Shown here: piece after piece, positions 8,918 through 18,095 of the stretch
Position numbering within the stretch: position 1 is the stretch's first letter
Layout: every line of letters starts with the position of its first letter
Origin: Miltoncostaea sp963823515
GTDB lineage: Bacteria; Actinomycetota; Thermoleophilia; Miltoncostaeales; Miltoncostaeaceae
Assembly (NCBI GenBank): GCA_963823515.1
Contig: CAWGMB010000006.1
Coordinates: 124,001-188,000 of the forward strand
DNA length: 64,000 bases
Reading direction: 5' to 3'
Translations under genes and position numbers: made by a program
The notes under the pieces: model-generated
The model's database searches: none
Told to the model about the DNA's origin: nothing
The model's input: only the letters and a program-made list of their open reading frames with translations

Positions 8918-9712
8918 TCACTCGGCGGGCCCGAGGCCGGGGTTCTCGGGGACCGTCAGGTCGATGTAGGAGGCGGTCGACTCCTCCCGGGCCGACAGGC
9001 TCGCGAGCAGCAGGCCGAGGGCCTGCGCCTTGGCCTCCATGCGCTCCGGCGCGCCGAGCCGCAGCTCCGGGCCGGCCGTCAGGCGCCCCACGATCCTGCC
9101 GTCGGGGGTCGGTCGGAGCGCGCGGATCCGCTTCGCCACCCGGGGCTCGGCGGCCGCGATGAACGCGAGCTCGGCGCGGGCGCCGGCGGGCAGCGAACCG
9201 CCCTCGGCCGGGGGCGCCTCGGGCAGCTTCATCCACCCCAGCCCGCGCACGCCGTCCTTCACGCCGAGCACTCGGCCGGCGCCCGAGACGAGCACGGCCT
9301 GATCCCCGAAGGCGGCCACCGCGACCGGTGTCGCCTCGACCACCCGCACGCCCAGGCCGCGCGGCCAGCGGCGCGTGACGGCGATCGACTCGACCCACGG
9401 GAACTCGCCCGCCGCGGCGCTCATCCGCCCGGTCGCCGGGGAGATGACGGTGCCCTCCACGGCGGCCGCCGTGAGGGCCTTCACCAGCTCGGCGCGGTCG
9501 GGGCGCTCGTAGCCGCTCACCGAGACGCCGTGCACGGCGACCAGGGGCCCGGTCGCCAGCCACCACAGGATGGCCAGCACCGCGAGCGTCCCGAGGACGA
9601 GCAGGGCGCCCGAGCGCCGGCGGCGCCCCTGTGCGCGTGCGACGGAGCGTCGGCGCTCGACCACGGCGGGGTGCGGACGGGCGCGCTGGGCTCCGGGGCG
9701 CGAGGTGCTCAC
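8918..9712 (-). CDS. ftsQ: Cell division protein FtsQ (POTRA domain)
   Basis: Divisome scaffold linking early and late division proteins. 264 aa with an Arg-rich cytoplasmic head (1-34), one transmembrane helix (about 35-54, ending LAILWWLATGPL) and an extracytoplasmic POTRA domain (about 57-130) with the typical FPWVESIAVTRRWP stretch, then the FtsQ beta domain. I chose the GTG at 9712 because it overlaps the murB stop as GTGA; a longer frame upstream lies wholly inside murB. Order murC-murB-ftsQ is standard for dcw clusters. Confidence 0.9.
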   Translation of the reverse strand: MSTSRPGAQRARPHPAVVERRRSVARAQGRRRRSGALLVLGTLAVLAILWWLATGPLVAVHGVSVSGYERPDRAELVKALTAAAVEGTVISPATGRMSAAAGEFPWVESIAVTRRWPRGLGVRVVEATPVAVAAFGDQAVLVSGAGRVLGVKDGVRGLGWMKLPEAPPAEGGSLPAGARAELAFIAAAEPRVAKRIRALRPTPDGRIVGRLTAGPELRLGAPERMEAKAQALGLLLASLSAREESTASYIDLTVPENPGLGPAE

Positions 9713-10632
9713 GGCTCCTCCACCGGCGCGTGGACGATCCCTCGCCGCGGGTCGAGGTAGCGCACCTCCGGGGCCAGCACCGGCCCGCCTGCCTGAGCCA
9801 CCCGCCGGCGCCCCTCTCCCATCAGGGCGAGGACGTCGGCCGAGCGGCACTCCGGCGACGCCTCGATGAAGTTGGCGTGCACGGGAGAGAACCGGGCGCC
9901 GCCGACGGCGAGACCCTTGCAGCCGGCGGCCTCCAGCAGGCGGCCTGCCGAGTCGCCGGGCGGGTTGGTGAAGACGCTGCCGAAGGTGCGCACCCCCTGC
10001 GGCTGGGTGGAGCGTCGATGCGCCCGGAACTGCGCGAGGCGCGCCGCGATCGCCCCGGCGTCGCCGGTGCGCAGGGCGAACCCGGCGGCGGCGACCACCT
10101 CGCCCGGAGCGACGGCCGAGCGGCGGTAACCGAGGGCGAGGTCCTCCACGCCGACCCGGCGGCGGCCGTCGGCGCCGCAGATGACCGCCCAGCTCAGGTC
10201 GTGCGCGAGCTCACCTGCGTGGGCGCCGGCGTTCATCGCGACGGCGCCTCCGACCGTGCCCGGGATGCTGGCGCCCCACTCCAAGCCCTCGAGGCCGTGG
10301 CTCGCCGCCCGCTGCACGGCCCGGGGGAGCGAGGCCCCTCCACCGCACCAGATCTCGGTGCCGCGCACCGAGATCGACGTCAGGCGCCCGACCAGCCGCA
10401 GCACCAGCCCGCGGAAGCCCTCGTCGGAGACCAGCAGGTTCGAGCCGCGGCCGACGATCGCCACCGGCACCCCCTCGTCGCGCGCCCAGGCGAGGGCGTC
10501 GACCACCTCGCGGAAGGACGCGGCCCGGCACAGCCAGTCGGCCGGTCCGCCGACGCGGATGGTGGTGAGGGGGGCGAGCGGTGCGCCGGGCTGGATGTCA
10601 GGCAGGGTCGGAGGGAGGGTTGCGGTCGCCAT
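9709..10632 (-). CDS. murB: UDP-N-acetylenolpyruvoylglucosamine reductase
   Basis: FAD- and NADPH-dependent reduction of UDP-GlcNAc-enolpyruvate to UDP-MurNAc in the cytoplasm. 307 aa. The FAD-binding stretch IVGRGSNLLVSDEGF is near residue 65, EWGASIPGTVGGAVAMNAGAH near 120, FGSVFTNPPGDSAGRLLEAAG near 225 and the C-terminal substrate-binding segment NFIEA near 263. GTG at 10635 is an equally possible start one codon earlier. Overlaps the 3' end of murC by about 35 bases. Confidence 0.95.
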   Translation of the reverse strand: MATATLPPTLPDIQPGAPLAPLTTIRVGGPADWLCRAASFREVVDALAWARDEGVPVAIVGRGSNLLVSDEGFRGLVLRLVGRLTSISVRGTEIWCGGGASLPRAVQRAASHGLEGLEWGASIPGTVGGAVAMNAGAHAGELAHDLSWAVICGADGRRRVGVEDLALGYRRSAVAPGEVVAAAGFALRTGDAGAIAARLAQFRAHRRSTQPQGVRTFGSVFTNPPGDSAGRLLEAAGCKGLAVGGARFSPVHANFIEASPECRSADVLALMGEGRRRVAQAGGPVLAPEVRYLDPRRGIVHAPVEEP

Positions 10633-11998
10633 CACCCGTGAGTCTTTCCAGGCGGGCGACCAACTCCTTCCCCAGGCCGGTGATGTCGCCGGCCCCCATC
10701 GTCAGCACGAGGTCGCCCGGGCGCACATCGGCCATCACCGCGTCGGCCGCCTCGGCGAACGTCTCCGCGTACTGCGACCGTGCCGGCGCGGGAACCCGCT
10801 CGGCCACGGAGCGCCCGGTCACCTCGGGGTCGGCCGGCTCGCGGGCGAGGTAGATCCCGGTCACGATCGCCACGTCCGCCGCGCCGAGCGCCTCGGCCAG
10901 CTCGGCGCCCAGGGCGCGTGTGCGCGAGGGCAGGTGCGGCTGGAAGACGACGATCACGCGCCCGCCGCCGCGCTCGCGCGCGGCGGCGAGGGTCGCCCGG
11001 ATCTCCGCCGGGTGGTGCGCGTAGTCGTCGACCACCTCGACGCCGGCCGCCGTGCCGCGGTGCTCCATGCGCCGCCCGACCCCCGTGAAGCCGGCGAGGC
11101 GGCCCGCCGCCTCCTCCAGCGGAACACCGCACCAGTCGGCCAGCGCGAGGGCGCAGGCGGCGTTCTCGGCCATGTGGCGCCCGGCGAGCGGCAGGGGCAC
11201 CCCCACGCGCCGCCCGTCCGCCAGCACGAGGTCGAAGCCCCGCGCGCCCGGGGAGCGCTCCACGCGACAGAAGTCACCGGAGGCGTCGCCCACGCGCCTC
11301 ACCGCGCAGGGAGCGTCCTCGGCGCAGGCGCGCGCGTCAGCGTCGGGGCCGACCACCAGCAGGCCGTCGCCGGGCAGGCGGGCGACGAAGGCGCGGAAGA
11401 CGTCGCGGACCTCGTCGATGGTGGCGTAGGTGGCGTGGTGGTCGTGGTCGACGTTCAGCAGGATCGCCGCCTCGGGCGTCAGGTTGAGCAACGAGCGGTC
11501 GCTCTCGTCGGCCTCGGCCACGAACCAGGGCCCCTCACCCCAGATCGCCCCGGTGCCGCGCCCGCCGGCGATGGTGGCCCCCACGCACGCCGACGCGTCG
11601 CCGAGGGCGGTCAGGAGCATCGCGCTGGTGGTCGACTTCCCGTGCGCTCCGGCGACCGCGAGGCCGCGCCGCCCGGCCATCAGCTCGGCGAGCAACTGCG
11701 AGCGGTGGAGCACCGGCAGGCCGCGGCGGCGGGCCTCGGCGAGCTCCGGGTTGTCGTCGGCGATCGCCGTCGAGACGACGAGCGCCGCGGCGTCGGGCGC
11801 CACCGCCCCGGCGCCGTGACCGGCCCGGGCGTCCACGCCGGCGGCGCGCAGCGCGGCCAGCATCGGCGACTCGTCGCGGTCGGTGCCGCCCACCCGGTAG
11901 CCGGCGGCCTGGGCGAGCAGGGCCAGTCCGCTCATCCCCGCGCCGCCGATTCCGACCAGATGAATCGGCCGGGGGCCCGCCGCGCCCGGCCGGCTCAC
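10598..11998 (-). CDS. murC: UDP-N-acetylmuramate--L-alanine ligase
   Basis: First amino-acid-adding ligase of peptidoglycan synthesis. 466 aa. The N-terminal Rossmann loop HLVGIGGAGMSGLA is at residues 14-27, the ATP-binding loop AGAHGKSTTSAML near 118, and DYAHHPAEI plus the C-terminal domain follow. The GTG at 11998 overlaps the murG stop as GTGA. It reads in the same frame as the N-terminal part of murG only because murG is frameshifted; it is a separate protein. Confidence 0.95.
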   Translation of the reverse strand: MSRPGAAGPRPIHLVGIGGAGMSGLALLAQAAGYRVGGTDRDESPMLAALRAAGVDARAGHGAGAVAPDAAALVVSTAIADDNPELAEARRRGLPVLHRSQLLAELMAGRRGLAVAGAHGKSTTSAMLLTALGDASACVGATIAGGRGTGAIWGEGPWFVAEADESDRSLLNLTPEAAILLNVDHDHHATYATIDEVRDVFRAFVARLPGDGLLVVGPDADARACAEDAPCAVRRVGDASGDFCRVERSPGARGFDLVLADGRRVGVPLPLAGRHMAENAACALALADWCGVPLEEAAGRLAGFTGVGRRMEHRGTAAGVEVVDDYAHHPAEIRATLAAARERGGGRVIVVFQPHLPSRTRALGAELAEALGAADVAIVTGIYLAREPADPEVTGRSVAERVPAPARSQYAETFAEAADAVMADVRPGDLVLTMGAGDITGLGKELVARLERLTGDGDRNPPSDPA

Positions 11999-13108
11999 GC
12001 GCGCCGGCCGGGCAGACGCGGGCGCAGGCGCCGGCGCCGGGGACGGCGGGCGATCGCGACGACCTCGTCGGCGACCCGCTCCGCGGCGTCCGGCCGGCCG
12101 GCCGCCCGTGCCGACTCGGCCATCGCGTCGAGCCGGCGGCGGTCGGCGAGCAGCGCGCCCACGAGGCCCTGCAGGCGCTCGCCCGTGCAGTCGGCGTCGG
12201 GCAGCACCATGGCCGCGCCGGCCTCGGCCAGCCAGCGCGCGTTCTTGGCCTGATGGTCGGCCGTCGCCTGCGGATAGGGCACCAGGATCGACGGCCGCCC
12301 GATCGCCGCCAGCTCGAAGACCGACCCGCCCGAGCGCGAGATCACGAGATCGGCCGCGGCGATCGCTTCGGGGAGGTTGTCGAGCCAGCCGAGCAGCCGG
12401 TAGCGGTCGCCGGGGGCGCGGGCCTCGAGGAGGCGGCGCGTCTGGTCGAGCTGCGTCGGCCCGGCGACGTGGATGACGTCGAACGGGGGGGTCGTCGCCG
12501 AACGCCTCGACCGCCGCGAGGTTGAGCGTGCGCGCGCCCTGGCTGCCGCCGACCACGAGGATCGCGGTGGCGTCCGGGTCGATGCCGAACACCCGTCGGC
12601 CGGCGGTGCGGGTGGCCTCGGCGACGGCGCGGCTGACCGGACGGCCGGTGACGAGGTACTTCGACCCGGAGCGGCCCGCGAGCGGGAAGGCGAGGGTGAC
12701 GCGGCGCGCCAGCGGCGCCGCGAGCCGGTTGGCGACGCCCAGGTGCGAGTCGGCCTCCATCAGCAGGAGCGGACGCCGGGTGAGCCACGCCGCCAGGGCG
12801 ACCGGTCCGCCCACGTAGCTGCCGCCGCCGAGGACGACGTCGGTGCGCCGGCGCAGCAGCAGGGACGCCGCGCGGGGGGTCGCCAGCGCCGCGAGCACCA
12901 CCGTCCAGAGGTTGCCCAGCGACAGCCGCCGCGCGAAGCCGTGCAGCGGGATCAGGTCCTCCGGATAGCCGGCGCGCGTCACGGTGCCCGATGCCCCGGC
13001 GCCGCGGGCGCCGATGAACCGGACCTCAGCGCCCCGCGCCCGGAGCGCGTCGGCGACCGCCAGGGCCGGCATCACGTGGCCGCCCGTCCCGCCCGCCGCG
13101 ATCGTCAC
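11995..13108 (-). CDS. murG: MurG glycosyltransferase, interrupted by a single-base frameshift
   Basis: Transfers GlcNAc to lipid I to make lipid II on the inner membrane face. The N-terminal half (AAGGTGGHVMPALAVADAL, near residue 4) and C-terminal half (SRSGGSVFELAAIGRPSILV, with the downstream NARWLAEAGAA) are both clear but lie in different frames. The switch falls at a run of seven G (12485-12491 on the plus strand). With six G the frame continues as GDDPPFDVIHVAGPTQL and the gene is 1,113 bases, 370 aa, normal for MurG. The GTG at 13108 lies five residues before the Gly-rich loop. Loss of MurG should be lethal, so a sequence error is likelier than a pseudogene. Confidence 0.85.
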
Positions 13109-14339
13109 GCGCAGGGGCGCCGACCGCTGCGAGACGGCTGGTGGGTGTCGCTGACCGGCGTCCGATGTTGACAAGGATCCCCGTACAGGCCAGGAGGATG
13201 ATCAGGCTGCTGCCCCCGAAGGACACGAAGGGCAGTGGAACGCCGGTGACGGGCAGGACGCCCACGACGGCCCCGATGTTGATGGCCGCCTGCATCACCA
13301 CCAGGGTGGTGAGGCCGGCGGCGAGAACCTGCTGGTGGAGGTCCCGGGCGCCCAGCGAGATGCGGTATCCGGCGACGGCGAAGAGCCCGAACGCCACGAG
13401 GACCGCAACCACGCCGATGAGGCCGAGCTCCTCCCCCACCGTGGCGAGGATCATATCGGTGTGCGCTTCGGGCAGGTAGAAGGCCTTCTGGACGCCGTCG
13501 CCGAGCCCGACCCCGTGGAGTCCGCCCGAGCCGAGGGCGACCTGGGCCTGAACGCTCTGGAAGCCGGCGCCGTTCGGATCGCTCCATGGGTCGAGGAACG
13601 TGAAGAAGCGCTCGCGCCGGTAGGGCTCCGCGAGCATGGCGGCCGTGGCCAGCACCACGCCGCAGCCGACGATCACGCCCAGGTGCTTCATCCGCGCGCC
13701 GGCGACCACGAGCATCGCGAAGGCGATCGCCGAGAAGGTCATCGCCGTGCCCATGTCGGGCTCGATCAGGATCAGGAACGCCATCAGCCCGGTGACCACG
13801 AGGAAGGGGGCGAGCCCCTTGAGCGTGGTCAGGCGCGCGGGCGGGCGCACGACCGCCTGGGCGACCCAGAGGGCGAGCGCGAGCTTGGCCAGCTCGGCGG
13901 GCTGCAGCTGCCCGAAGCCGCCGAGCGAGATCCACCGCCGGGCGCCGTTGACGGTCATCCCGATCGACGGGATGAGAACGATGACCAGCAGGAAGGCCGA
14001 GGCGGCGAGGGCAGGAGGGCCGAGCCGCTTCATGCCCTCCGGGCTCATGCGCGTGAAGGCCGTGTAGGCGCCGAAGCCGATCACGGCGTAGACGCCCTGG
14101 CGGATCGCCATGCCCAGCGGATCGCCGTCGGACAGGAGCGCGGTGGCGCTCGAGGTGGAGAAGACCATCACCAGCCCGAAGCAGACGAGGGCCAGGACCG
14201 TGCCGCTCAGCAGCCGTTCGGCGCTGACGGCCGGGGCGCTCTGGCGCGCGGGCGCGCGCGAAGGCGAGGGGGCGGGGCGCGGGGCGGCGCGCGCGGATGA
14301 GCGCGCGTCGGACCGTGCGGCGGATCGGGAGGGTGCCAC
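13026..14339 (-). CDS. ftsW: Lipid II polymerase FtsW (SEDS family)
   Basis: Septal peptidoglycan glycosyltransferase working with FtsI. 437 aa with about ten transmembrane helices and SEDS signatures: MSPEGMKRLGP, LIEPDMGTAMTF (containing the essential Asp), PEAHTDMILATVGEELGLIG and PLPFVSFGGSSLI. The last 45 residues are Arg/Gly/Pro-rich and overlap the start of murG by 83 bases, unlike every other junction in this operon. A stop in the third frame at 13105 would give the usual GTGA overlap, so a small indel near the 3' end is possible. Confidence 0.92.
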   Translation of the reverse strand: MAPSRSAARSDARSSARAAPRPAPSPSRAPARQSAPAVSAERLLSGTVLALVCFGLVMVFSTSSATALLSDGDPLGMAIRQGVYAVIGFGAYTAFTRMSPEGMKRLGPPALAASAFLLVIVLIPSIGMTVNGARRWISLGGFGQLQPAELAKLALALWVAQAVVRPPARLTTLKGLAPFLVVTGLMAFLILIEPDMGTAMTFSAIAFAMLVVAGARMKHLGVIVGCGVVLATAAMLAEPYRRERFFTFLDPWSDPNGAGFQSVQAQVALGSGGLHGVGLGDGVQKAFYLPEAHTDMILATVGEELGLIGVVAVLVAFGLFAVAGYRISLGARDLHQQVLAAGLTTLVVMQAAINIGAVVGVLPVTGVPLPFVSFGGSSLIILLACTGILVNIGRRSATPTSRLAAVGAPARDDRGGRDGRPRDAGPGGRRRAPGAGR

Positions 14340-14429
14340 GGCTCAGGGGTCTTCGCCGGAGGCTCCCCCCTCCCCTGCACCCGGGCCGCGAATCCTCGCG
14401 CGGATCGCGCGACGCCCCGGAGGCCGGAA

Positions 14430-15743
14430 TCAGTCGGGTGGGCCCGCCCCGACGAGCTCCCGGAAGCGGTCGCCGCGCGCCTGGAAGTCGTGGAACTCCG
14501 GTCCGGTGGGGGCGCCCGGCGACAGCAGCACGGCGCCTCCGGCGGGCACCATCGCCCGGGCGCGGCGCACGGCGTCGTCGAGGTCGTCGGCGACGGCCAG
14601 CGCGACCGGGGACTCGCGCACGCGCTCGACGATGGCCGCGCCGTTGACCGGCATCCCGACGACGCCGACCACGGCGCTGCCCGACGCGAGGTAGTCCGCC
14701 AGGGGGCCGTAGTCCTGGGCGCGGTCGTGACCGCCGACGAGGACGACCGTCGGGCGTGGCGCGAGCGCGCGCGCGGCGGCCACGGTGGCCTCGGGGATGG
14801 TCGCGATGCTGTCGTTGACGAAGAGGACGCCGTCGCGCTCCCCGAGGGGTTCCAGCCGGTGCGCGAGCGCCCGGAAGCCGGAGAGGGCGGCGGCGGGGTC
14901 GGGCACGTCGACGCCGGCGGCGGCGAGCGCCGCGAGGGCGGCGCAGAGGTTGTCGAGGTTGTGGTCGCCCGCCAGCGGTATCGCGGCGCGCTCCAGGACG
15001 GGGCGGCCGCGCAGGGTGATGCCCGACGGCCCGGCGTCGAAGCCGTCGGGCGAGCGGAACCAGACCGGGTTCGGGAAGGCTCCGGCGCGCGCACGGATCC
15101 GGGGGTCCGCCGCGTTCACCACCGAGAGCATGTCCGGCCGGTGGCCGAAGAGCGCCAGCTTGTCCGCCCAGTAGCGCTCCTGGGTGCCGTGCCAGTCCGT
15201 GTGCTCGCGGTAGAGGTTGAGCAGGACGCCGACGCTCGGCGACGCGTCGAGGTCGCTCGTCTGGAAGCTCGAGAGCTCGAGCACCCAGAGGTCCACCTCA
15301 CCGGGGTCCCCGGTGAGCAGGTCCACCAGCGGACGGCCGATGTTGCCCGCCAACCGCACGCGCAGGCCCCCGGCCTCGGCGAGGTGCGCGATGAGGGCGC
15401 TGGTGGTGCTCTTTCCCTTGGTGCCGGTGACGCCGATGGTCAGGGCCGCGGCGTTCTCGGCGAACCAGAGGTTGGTGCCGGTCGTCAGCCGGACGCCGGC
15501 CGCGGCGAGGCGCTCCACCTCGGGCCGGTAGCGGCTGATGCCGGGGGAGCGGACTACGACGTCGCAGCGCAGGAGCGCCGCCGGGTCGGCCACCACCTCG
15601 AGCCCGTCGGGGGGCGGGCCCTCGTCCACGAGCACCAGCGGCGTCCCCGGCAGCCGCTCCGCGACGGCGCGCGCCATGGCGCGCCCCTCCCGCCCGAGCC
15701 CCCAGATCCCGACCCGCAGGCCCTCAAGCTCCGAGAAACGCAC
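14430..15743 (-). CDS. murD: MurD-type UDP-MurNAc-L-alanine glutamate ligase (probable L-Glu form)
   Basis: ATP-dependent ligase adding glutamate to UDP-MurNAc-L-Ala. 437 aa. Rossmann-like start GIWGLGREGRAMARAV, ATP loop TGTKGKSTTSA near residue 115, HTDWHGTQERYWADKLALF (including the lysine that is carbamylated in the family), and FVNDSIATIPEATVAA. The GTG at 15743 overlaps the 3' end of murL by 20 bases. Because murL lies directly upstream, this enzyme probably behaves like MurD2 of Xanthomonas and adds L-Glu; that is inference from context. Confidence 0.9.
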   Translation of the reverse strand: MRFSELEGLRVGIWGLGREGRAMARAVAERLPGTPLVLVDEGPPPDGLEVVADPAALLRCDVVVRSPGISRYRPEVERLAAAGVRLTTGTNLWFAENAAALTIGVTGTKGKSTTSALIAHLAEAGGLRVRLAGNIGRPLVDLLTGDPGEVDLWVLELSSFQTSDLDASPSVGVLLNLYREHTDWHGTQERYWADKLALFGHRPDMLSVVNAADPRIRARAGAFPNPVWFRSPDGFDAGPSGITLRGRPVLERAAIPLAGDHNLDNLCAALAALAAAGVDVPDPAAALSGFRALAHRLEPLGERDGVLFVNDSIATIPEATVAAARALAPRPTVVLVGGHDRAQDYGPLADYLASGSAVVGVVGMPVNGAAIVERVRESPVALAVADDLDDAVRRARAMVPAGGAVLLSPGAPTGPEFHDFQARGDRFRELVGAGPPD

Positions 15744-17103
15744 CGATGATCCGATCGTGCCTCTCCGGGATGGCGTGCTCGCCCGCCCGTGCGAGCCAGG
15801 GCGCGACCGCCCCGGGGTCGGCACCCCCGACGCGGGGGGCGAGCGAGGCGACGACCGCGTCGCCGGCCCACTGCGGCCACGCCGCGGCCGCGCGGAGGGC
15901 GGCGCGCGCCTCGTCGGTCTCCCCCACGCACTCGAACGGCTTCTCTGCGTCGATGCCGAGGATGGCGCGGAAGCCCGGCTCCTGGGCGGGGTCGTCGAGG
16001 AGGTCCGCGCCGAAGACGGCGACGAGGGCGTCCCGCTCGAGGAAGGGGGCGAGGGCGAGGAACACGAAACGGCACTTGGGGCAGTCGCCGCACCAGCCGG
16101 GAACCGCCGGCTCGTGGATGCGGAAGCCGGTGTTGCAGCTCATGAAGGTGGGGTGGTGGCGGGCGAGCCGGGCGAAGGCCCGGGTGATCGCCAGTTCCGA
16201 GTAGGGCCGCAGCAGCGAGAAGCAGCGCAGGTCGGGCGCGATCTCGCGAGCGACCACGCCGGCGAGGCCGCGCTCGGCCTCCCAGCCCTTCGAGAACTGG
16301 TGGTTGATCACCGAGCCGAACGCGGGCCAGTCGAAGTTGCCCGACGAGGCCGAGCGCTCGTTGGACATCACCACGGCGTCGCAGTCGTGCAGGAGGGCGG
16401 TGATCAGGGCGACGCACGAGACGATGGCGGTTATCGGTACGTGGCCGTTGTAGGCGCCCGCGCCGTTGAGCGCGAAGAGCGCCGGGTCGATCGCCCGCTC
16501 GACGTGGACCATGGGGACGCCCTCGATGCGCGCGGCGGCGTCGGACGAGGGCTTGCGCCCCATCGAGAAGGCGATCGCCGGCTCCCCCGCGGCGACCAGG
16601 GCCGCCAGGCTCACCACCGAGTCCTTGCCGCCGCCGACCGGCACCAGCGAGCGGGGCGACAGGCCCGCGGGGGCCGCCGGAGGCCCGTCGTGCTCCTCGG
16701 CGGGGAAGACGATGCCCTCGCCGATGCGCGGCAGGCCGTTGCGCCAGGCGAACTCGCCGAGACCCTGCGTGTAGAGGCGCCCGAGGAAGGACGCCGTCGC
16801 GGGGCCGGGGGCCCCGGTGTCGATCTCGATGCGCAGCGGCACCGCCGCCTTGTAGTAGCTGACCCCCGCCACCAGGTGCAGCAGCCGCGCGGCGCGGTCG
16901 AGCGCGGCGCGGCGCGCGGGCGACGGCGCGCCGCCGGGGGGCACCGGGAACGCGAAGCGCTCGGTGAAGCGATGGGCGTCGTCGAGCGCGTAGCCGAGCG
17001 CGACAGCGCCGGTGCGCCAGTCGGCCTCGAGCGAGGTGAAGCGGAAGGCGCCGACCGACGACGGGGCGAAGGCCGGTGCGGGCGCGGAGCCCGGCCGGCT
17101 CAC
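15724..17103 (-). CDS. murL: UDP-MurNAc-L-Ala-L-Glu epimerase MurL
   Basis: Homologues described from Xanthomonas use ATP to epimerise the terminal L-Glu of UDP-MurNAc-L-Ala-L-Glu, replacing glutamate racemase. 459 aa. A PP-loop-like ATP site, LVPVGGGKDSVVSLAALV, lies near residue 170; a conserved SNERSASSGNFDWPAFGSVI segment near 265; and a Cys cluster WCGDCPKCRF near 345. The GTG at 17103 overlaps the mraY stop as GTGA. Its place between mraY and murD, inside the dcw operon, strongly supports a role in the D-Glu step. I recognise the family from motifs and context, not from a search. Confidence 0.82.
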   Translation of the reverse strand: MSRPGSAPAPAFAPSSVGAFRFTSLEADWRTGAVALGYALDDAHRFTERFAFPVPPGGAPSPARRAALDRAARLLHLVAGVSYYKAAVPLRIEIDTGAPGPATASFLGRLYTQGLGEFAWRNGLPRIGEGIVFPAEEHDGPPAAPAGLSPRSLVPVGGGKDSVVSLAALVAAGEPAIAFSMGRKPSSDAAARIEGVPMVHVERAIDPALFALNGAGAYNGHVPITAIVSCVALITALLHDCDAVVMSNERSASSGNFDWPAFGSVINHQFSKGWEAERGLAGVVAREIAPDLRCFSLLRPYSELAITRAFARLARHHPTFMSCNTGFRIHEPAVPGWCGDCPKCRFVFLALAPFLERDALVAVFGADLLDDPAQEPGFRAILGIDAEKPFECVGETDEARAALRAAAAWPQWAGDAVVASLAPRVGGADPGAVAPWLARAGEHAIPERHDRIIGAFLGA

Positions 17104-18095
17104 GGGGCGAGGCCGGGGAGGTTCTGGAAGTCCCGGTAGAACAGCGTGAAGCCGACCCCTGCGAAGATGGCGGCGATCAGCCAGAAGCGCACGATGATCT
17201 TGGTCTCGCTCCACGCGGCCATCTCGAAGTGGTGGTGGACGGGCGTCATCAGGAACACCCGGCGCCGGAAGCGCTTGAAGACGATCACCTGGATGATGAC
17301 CGAGAGCGCCTCGGCCACGAAGATCGCGCCGATCACCACGAGCAGGATCTCGGTCTTGGTCATGACGGCCATCGCCGCGATCGCGCCGCCGAGGGCGTAG
17401 GAGCCGGTGTCGCCCATGAAGACGGCGGCCGGGAAGGAGTTGAACCACAGGAAGCCGACGCACGCTCCCACGAGCGTGGCGCCGAAGATGGCGAGGTCAC
17501 GCTGGTTGGAGACGAAGGCGATGCCCGTGTAGGAGAGCAGCACCACGGCGCAGACCCCGGCCGCGAGGCCGTCGAGGCCGTCGGTGAGGTTGACCGCGTT
17601 GGCCGCGCCCGCCACCACGAGGAAGACGACGACGAAGAACGCGGCGATGCCGATCTCGAAGGACTCGTCGAGCAGCGGGACGGTGAGCGCGGTGGGCAGG
17701 CCGACCACCTCGACGCTCGCCCACACGAGGACGATCGAGACCAGCAGGAGCCCGAACATCCGCCAGCGGCCCGAGAGGCCGAGCGAGCGCTTCTTGACGA
17801 CCTTCATGAAGTCGTCGATGAAGCCGATCGCTCCGCAGGCGAGCGTGGTGAAGAGCACCAGCATGGCCTCGGTGCTGCGACTCGAGAGGATGATGAACGG
17901 CAGCGTGGTGGCGACCAGGATCAGCAGGCCGCCCATGGTCGGGGTGCCCTGCTTCTCGGCGTGCCCGGCGGGGATCAGCCCGGGAGCGCGCACGAACTGG
18001 CCGACCTCGTTGGCGCGCAGCCACGCGATGAACTTGGGACCGAGGAACATCAGGAGCGTGGCCGCGGAGATCGCGGAGATGAGTACGCGGGGCAT
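17100..18095 (-). CDS. mraY: Phospho-MurNAc-pentapeptide transferase
   Basis: Integral membrane enzyme that makes lipid I from UDP-MurNAc-pentapeptide and undecaprenyl phosphate. 331 aa, about ten helices. Catalytic motifs: GTPTMGGLLIL near residue 51, GFIDDFMKV near 92 (adjacent Asp residues), NLTDGLDGLA near 165, FMGDTGSYALGG near 222 and TPVHHHFE near 283. The ATG at 18095 overlaps the murF stop by one base (TGATG). Confidence 0.97.
   Translation of the reverse strand: MPRVLISAISAATLLMFLGPKFIAWLRANEVGQFVRAPGLIPAGHAEKQGTPTMGGLLILVATTLPFIILSSRSTEAMLVLFTTLACGAIGFIDDFMKVVKKRSLGLSGRWRMFGLLLVSIVLVWASVEVVGLPTALTVPLLDESFEIGIAAFFVVVFLVVAGAANAVNLTDGLDGLAAGVCAVVLLSYTGIAFVSNQRDLAIFGATLVGACVGFLWFNSFPAAVFMGDTGSYALGGAIAAMAVMTKTEILLVVIGAIFVAEALSVIIQVIVFKRFRRRVFLMTPVHHHFEMAAWSETKIIVRFWLIAAIFAGVGFTLFYRDFQNLPGLAP

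Noticed and set aside
10598..13174. A single 858-codon frame that looks like a MurG-MurC fusion protein
   Set aside because: The middle third is low-complexity Arg/Pro sequence in the wrong frame, the real MurG C-terminus lies in another frame, and MurC has its own GTGA-overlapping start. It is an effect of the murG indel.
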